Origin: Anaerolineae bacterium
Lineage (GTDB): Bacteria > Chloroflexota > Anaerolineae > JAFGEY01
Assembly: GCA_016929205.1 (NCBI GenBank)
Contig: JAFGJF010000379.1
Span: 1 to 13,179 of the forward strand
DNA: 13,179 nt
Direction: 5' to 3'
In this document: positions 12,574-13,179 of the stretch, piece by piece
How the letters are laid out: each line of letters opens with the position of its first letter
Numbering within the stretch: the stretch's first letter is position 1
Translations under genes and position numbers: made by a program
The notes under the pieces: model-generated
What the model was told of the DNA's origin: nothing
Databases searched by the model: none
Seen by the model: only the letters and a program-made list of their open reading frames with translations

Positions 12574-13179
12574 GGGCGTTGCTCAACGCCACCCATTCTT
12601 CGATCGACAGCGTCTGGGCACGGCGTTTGTCGTCGATCTCGGCTGCGGACAATGCGTGCACGATTTCTTCCATGGGTCGCCCGAGCCCGCTTTTCAGTGC
12701 GTTGCGTAATTGCTTGCGGCGTTGGGCAAATCCGGCGCGTACGGTGCGAAAGAACGCTTTTTCATCTACCTGGCCCCACGGCAACTGCTCAAAACAATCA
12801 ATACGGACGACGGCCGAATGCACCTTGGGCACAGGCCGGAACGAGCCCGGTGGAATACGGGCGACGATGTGCGGCGTGCCATAGAATTGAACGCTGACAG
12901 CCAGCAAGCTGAGCTTGCCAGCTTGGGCGATAATGCGTTGTGCTACTTCGAGTTGGATGGTGATCACCATCAGTGTGGGACGAGCCGAACTTGTGAGGAC
13001 ATGTCGCAACACCGATGAGGTGATGTAATACGGCAGATTGGCGACGACTTTGTATTTGTGTCCGGCCAGCGTGGGGATATTTTGCTCAAGAATATCGCCA
13101 TGCACAATCGCCACGTTTTCCAGACCTTGCACTGATTCCTCCAAAGAGGGCAGCATCTGACGGTCGATCTCGACGGCGA
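12554..13179 (-). CDS. rsmA: 16S rRNA (A1518/A1519) dimethyltransferase, C-terminal part (5' end beyond window)
   Basis: The frame enters from the right edge and ends at TAA (complement of 12554-12556), showing about 208 residues. The missing N-terminus, roughly 60-80 residues, would carry the GxGxG SAM-binding loop. Visible family features: the acidic ribose-binding motif VEID at the very edge, HGDIL, the catalytic NLPYYITS motif, a VITIQLEVAQRI helix, PPGSFRPVPKVHSAVVRI, and the C-terminal helical domain with GFAQRRKQLRNAL. The enzyme (KsgA/RsmA) dimethylates two adjacent adenines in the 3' hairpin of 16S rRNA during small-subunit assembly. It is convergent with the sortase and overlaps it by 20 bp at the 3' ends, with no terminator between them on either strand. 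No internal ATG should be taken as the start, because conserved sequence continues upstream to the window edge. Confidence 0.94.
   Translation of the reverse strand, partial: AVEIDRQMLPSLEESVQGLENVAIVHGDILEQNIPTLAGHKYKVVANLPYYITSSVLRHVLTSSARPTLMVITIQLEVAQRIIAQAGKLSLLAVSVQFYGTPHIVARIPPGSFRPVPKVHSAVVRIDCFEQLPWGQVDEKAFFRTVRAGFAQRRKQLRNALKSGLGRPMEEIVHALSAAEIDDKRRAQTLSIEEWVALSNALIQAEG

Overview
The window reads as a chromosomal segment of a Gram-positive-type (monoderm-like) anaerobic or facultative bacterium, most likely a Chloroflexota (Anaerolineae-like) lineage. This is an inference from gene content, not from a marker gene. The clues are a sortase with a short Cys-rich cytosolic head, one membrane helix and a long Thr-Pro linker; a secreted protein ending in an LPVTG sorting signal; receiver-only response regulators; butyrate kinase; and a glycyl-radical activase. 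GC content is moderate, and many starts are GTG. All genes but two lie on the + strand. The exceptions are a possible fragment at the left edge and rsmA at the right edge. No mobile element, CRISPR array, tRNA or rRNA was seen.

Layout. (1) 1-1012: a divergent promoter region, a possible secreted-protein fragment leaving the window on the - strand, and an LPVTG-anchored surface protein. (2) 1013-3464: a large inverted repeat/terminator, an orphan glycyl-radical-enzyme activase with an extended -10 promoter, then butyrate kinase behind three stacked promoter-like sites. (3) 3540-4435: two tandem 128-residue receiver-domain proteins closed by a clear intrinsic terminator. (4) 4473-11384: seven tightly spaced genes, probably one operon. 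They are pncC, a GTPase with a YcjF/DUF697-like membrane tail, a PerM/AI-2E-type membrane protein fused to a HAD phosphatase, a nitrilase-superfamily amidohydrolase, a GT4-like glycosyltransferase, a four-helix membrane protein, and a membrane-tethered FAM173-like methyltransferase. (5) 11406-12573: a sortase with its own near-consensus promoter. (6) 12554-13179: the C-terminal part of rsmA (ksgA) on the - strand, whose 3' end overlaps the sortase gene by 20 bp.

How the parts may work together. The LPVTG protein and the sortase form a plausible substrate-enzyme pair for cell-surface display. Several operon genes (membrane GTPase, PerM-HAD, glycosyltransferase, 4-TM protein, anchored methyltransferase) point to the cell envelope, while pncC and the nitrilase are small-molecule amidohydrolases. 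Activase and butyrate kinase fit fermentative or anaerobic metabolism, but neither the glycyl-radical enzyme nor phosphotransbutyrylase is present here. The most unusual items are the PerM-HAD fusion, the sortase head with its Cys cluster, the G10 tract inside the butyrate kinase glycine loop, and the nested inverted repeats at 1042-1131.
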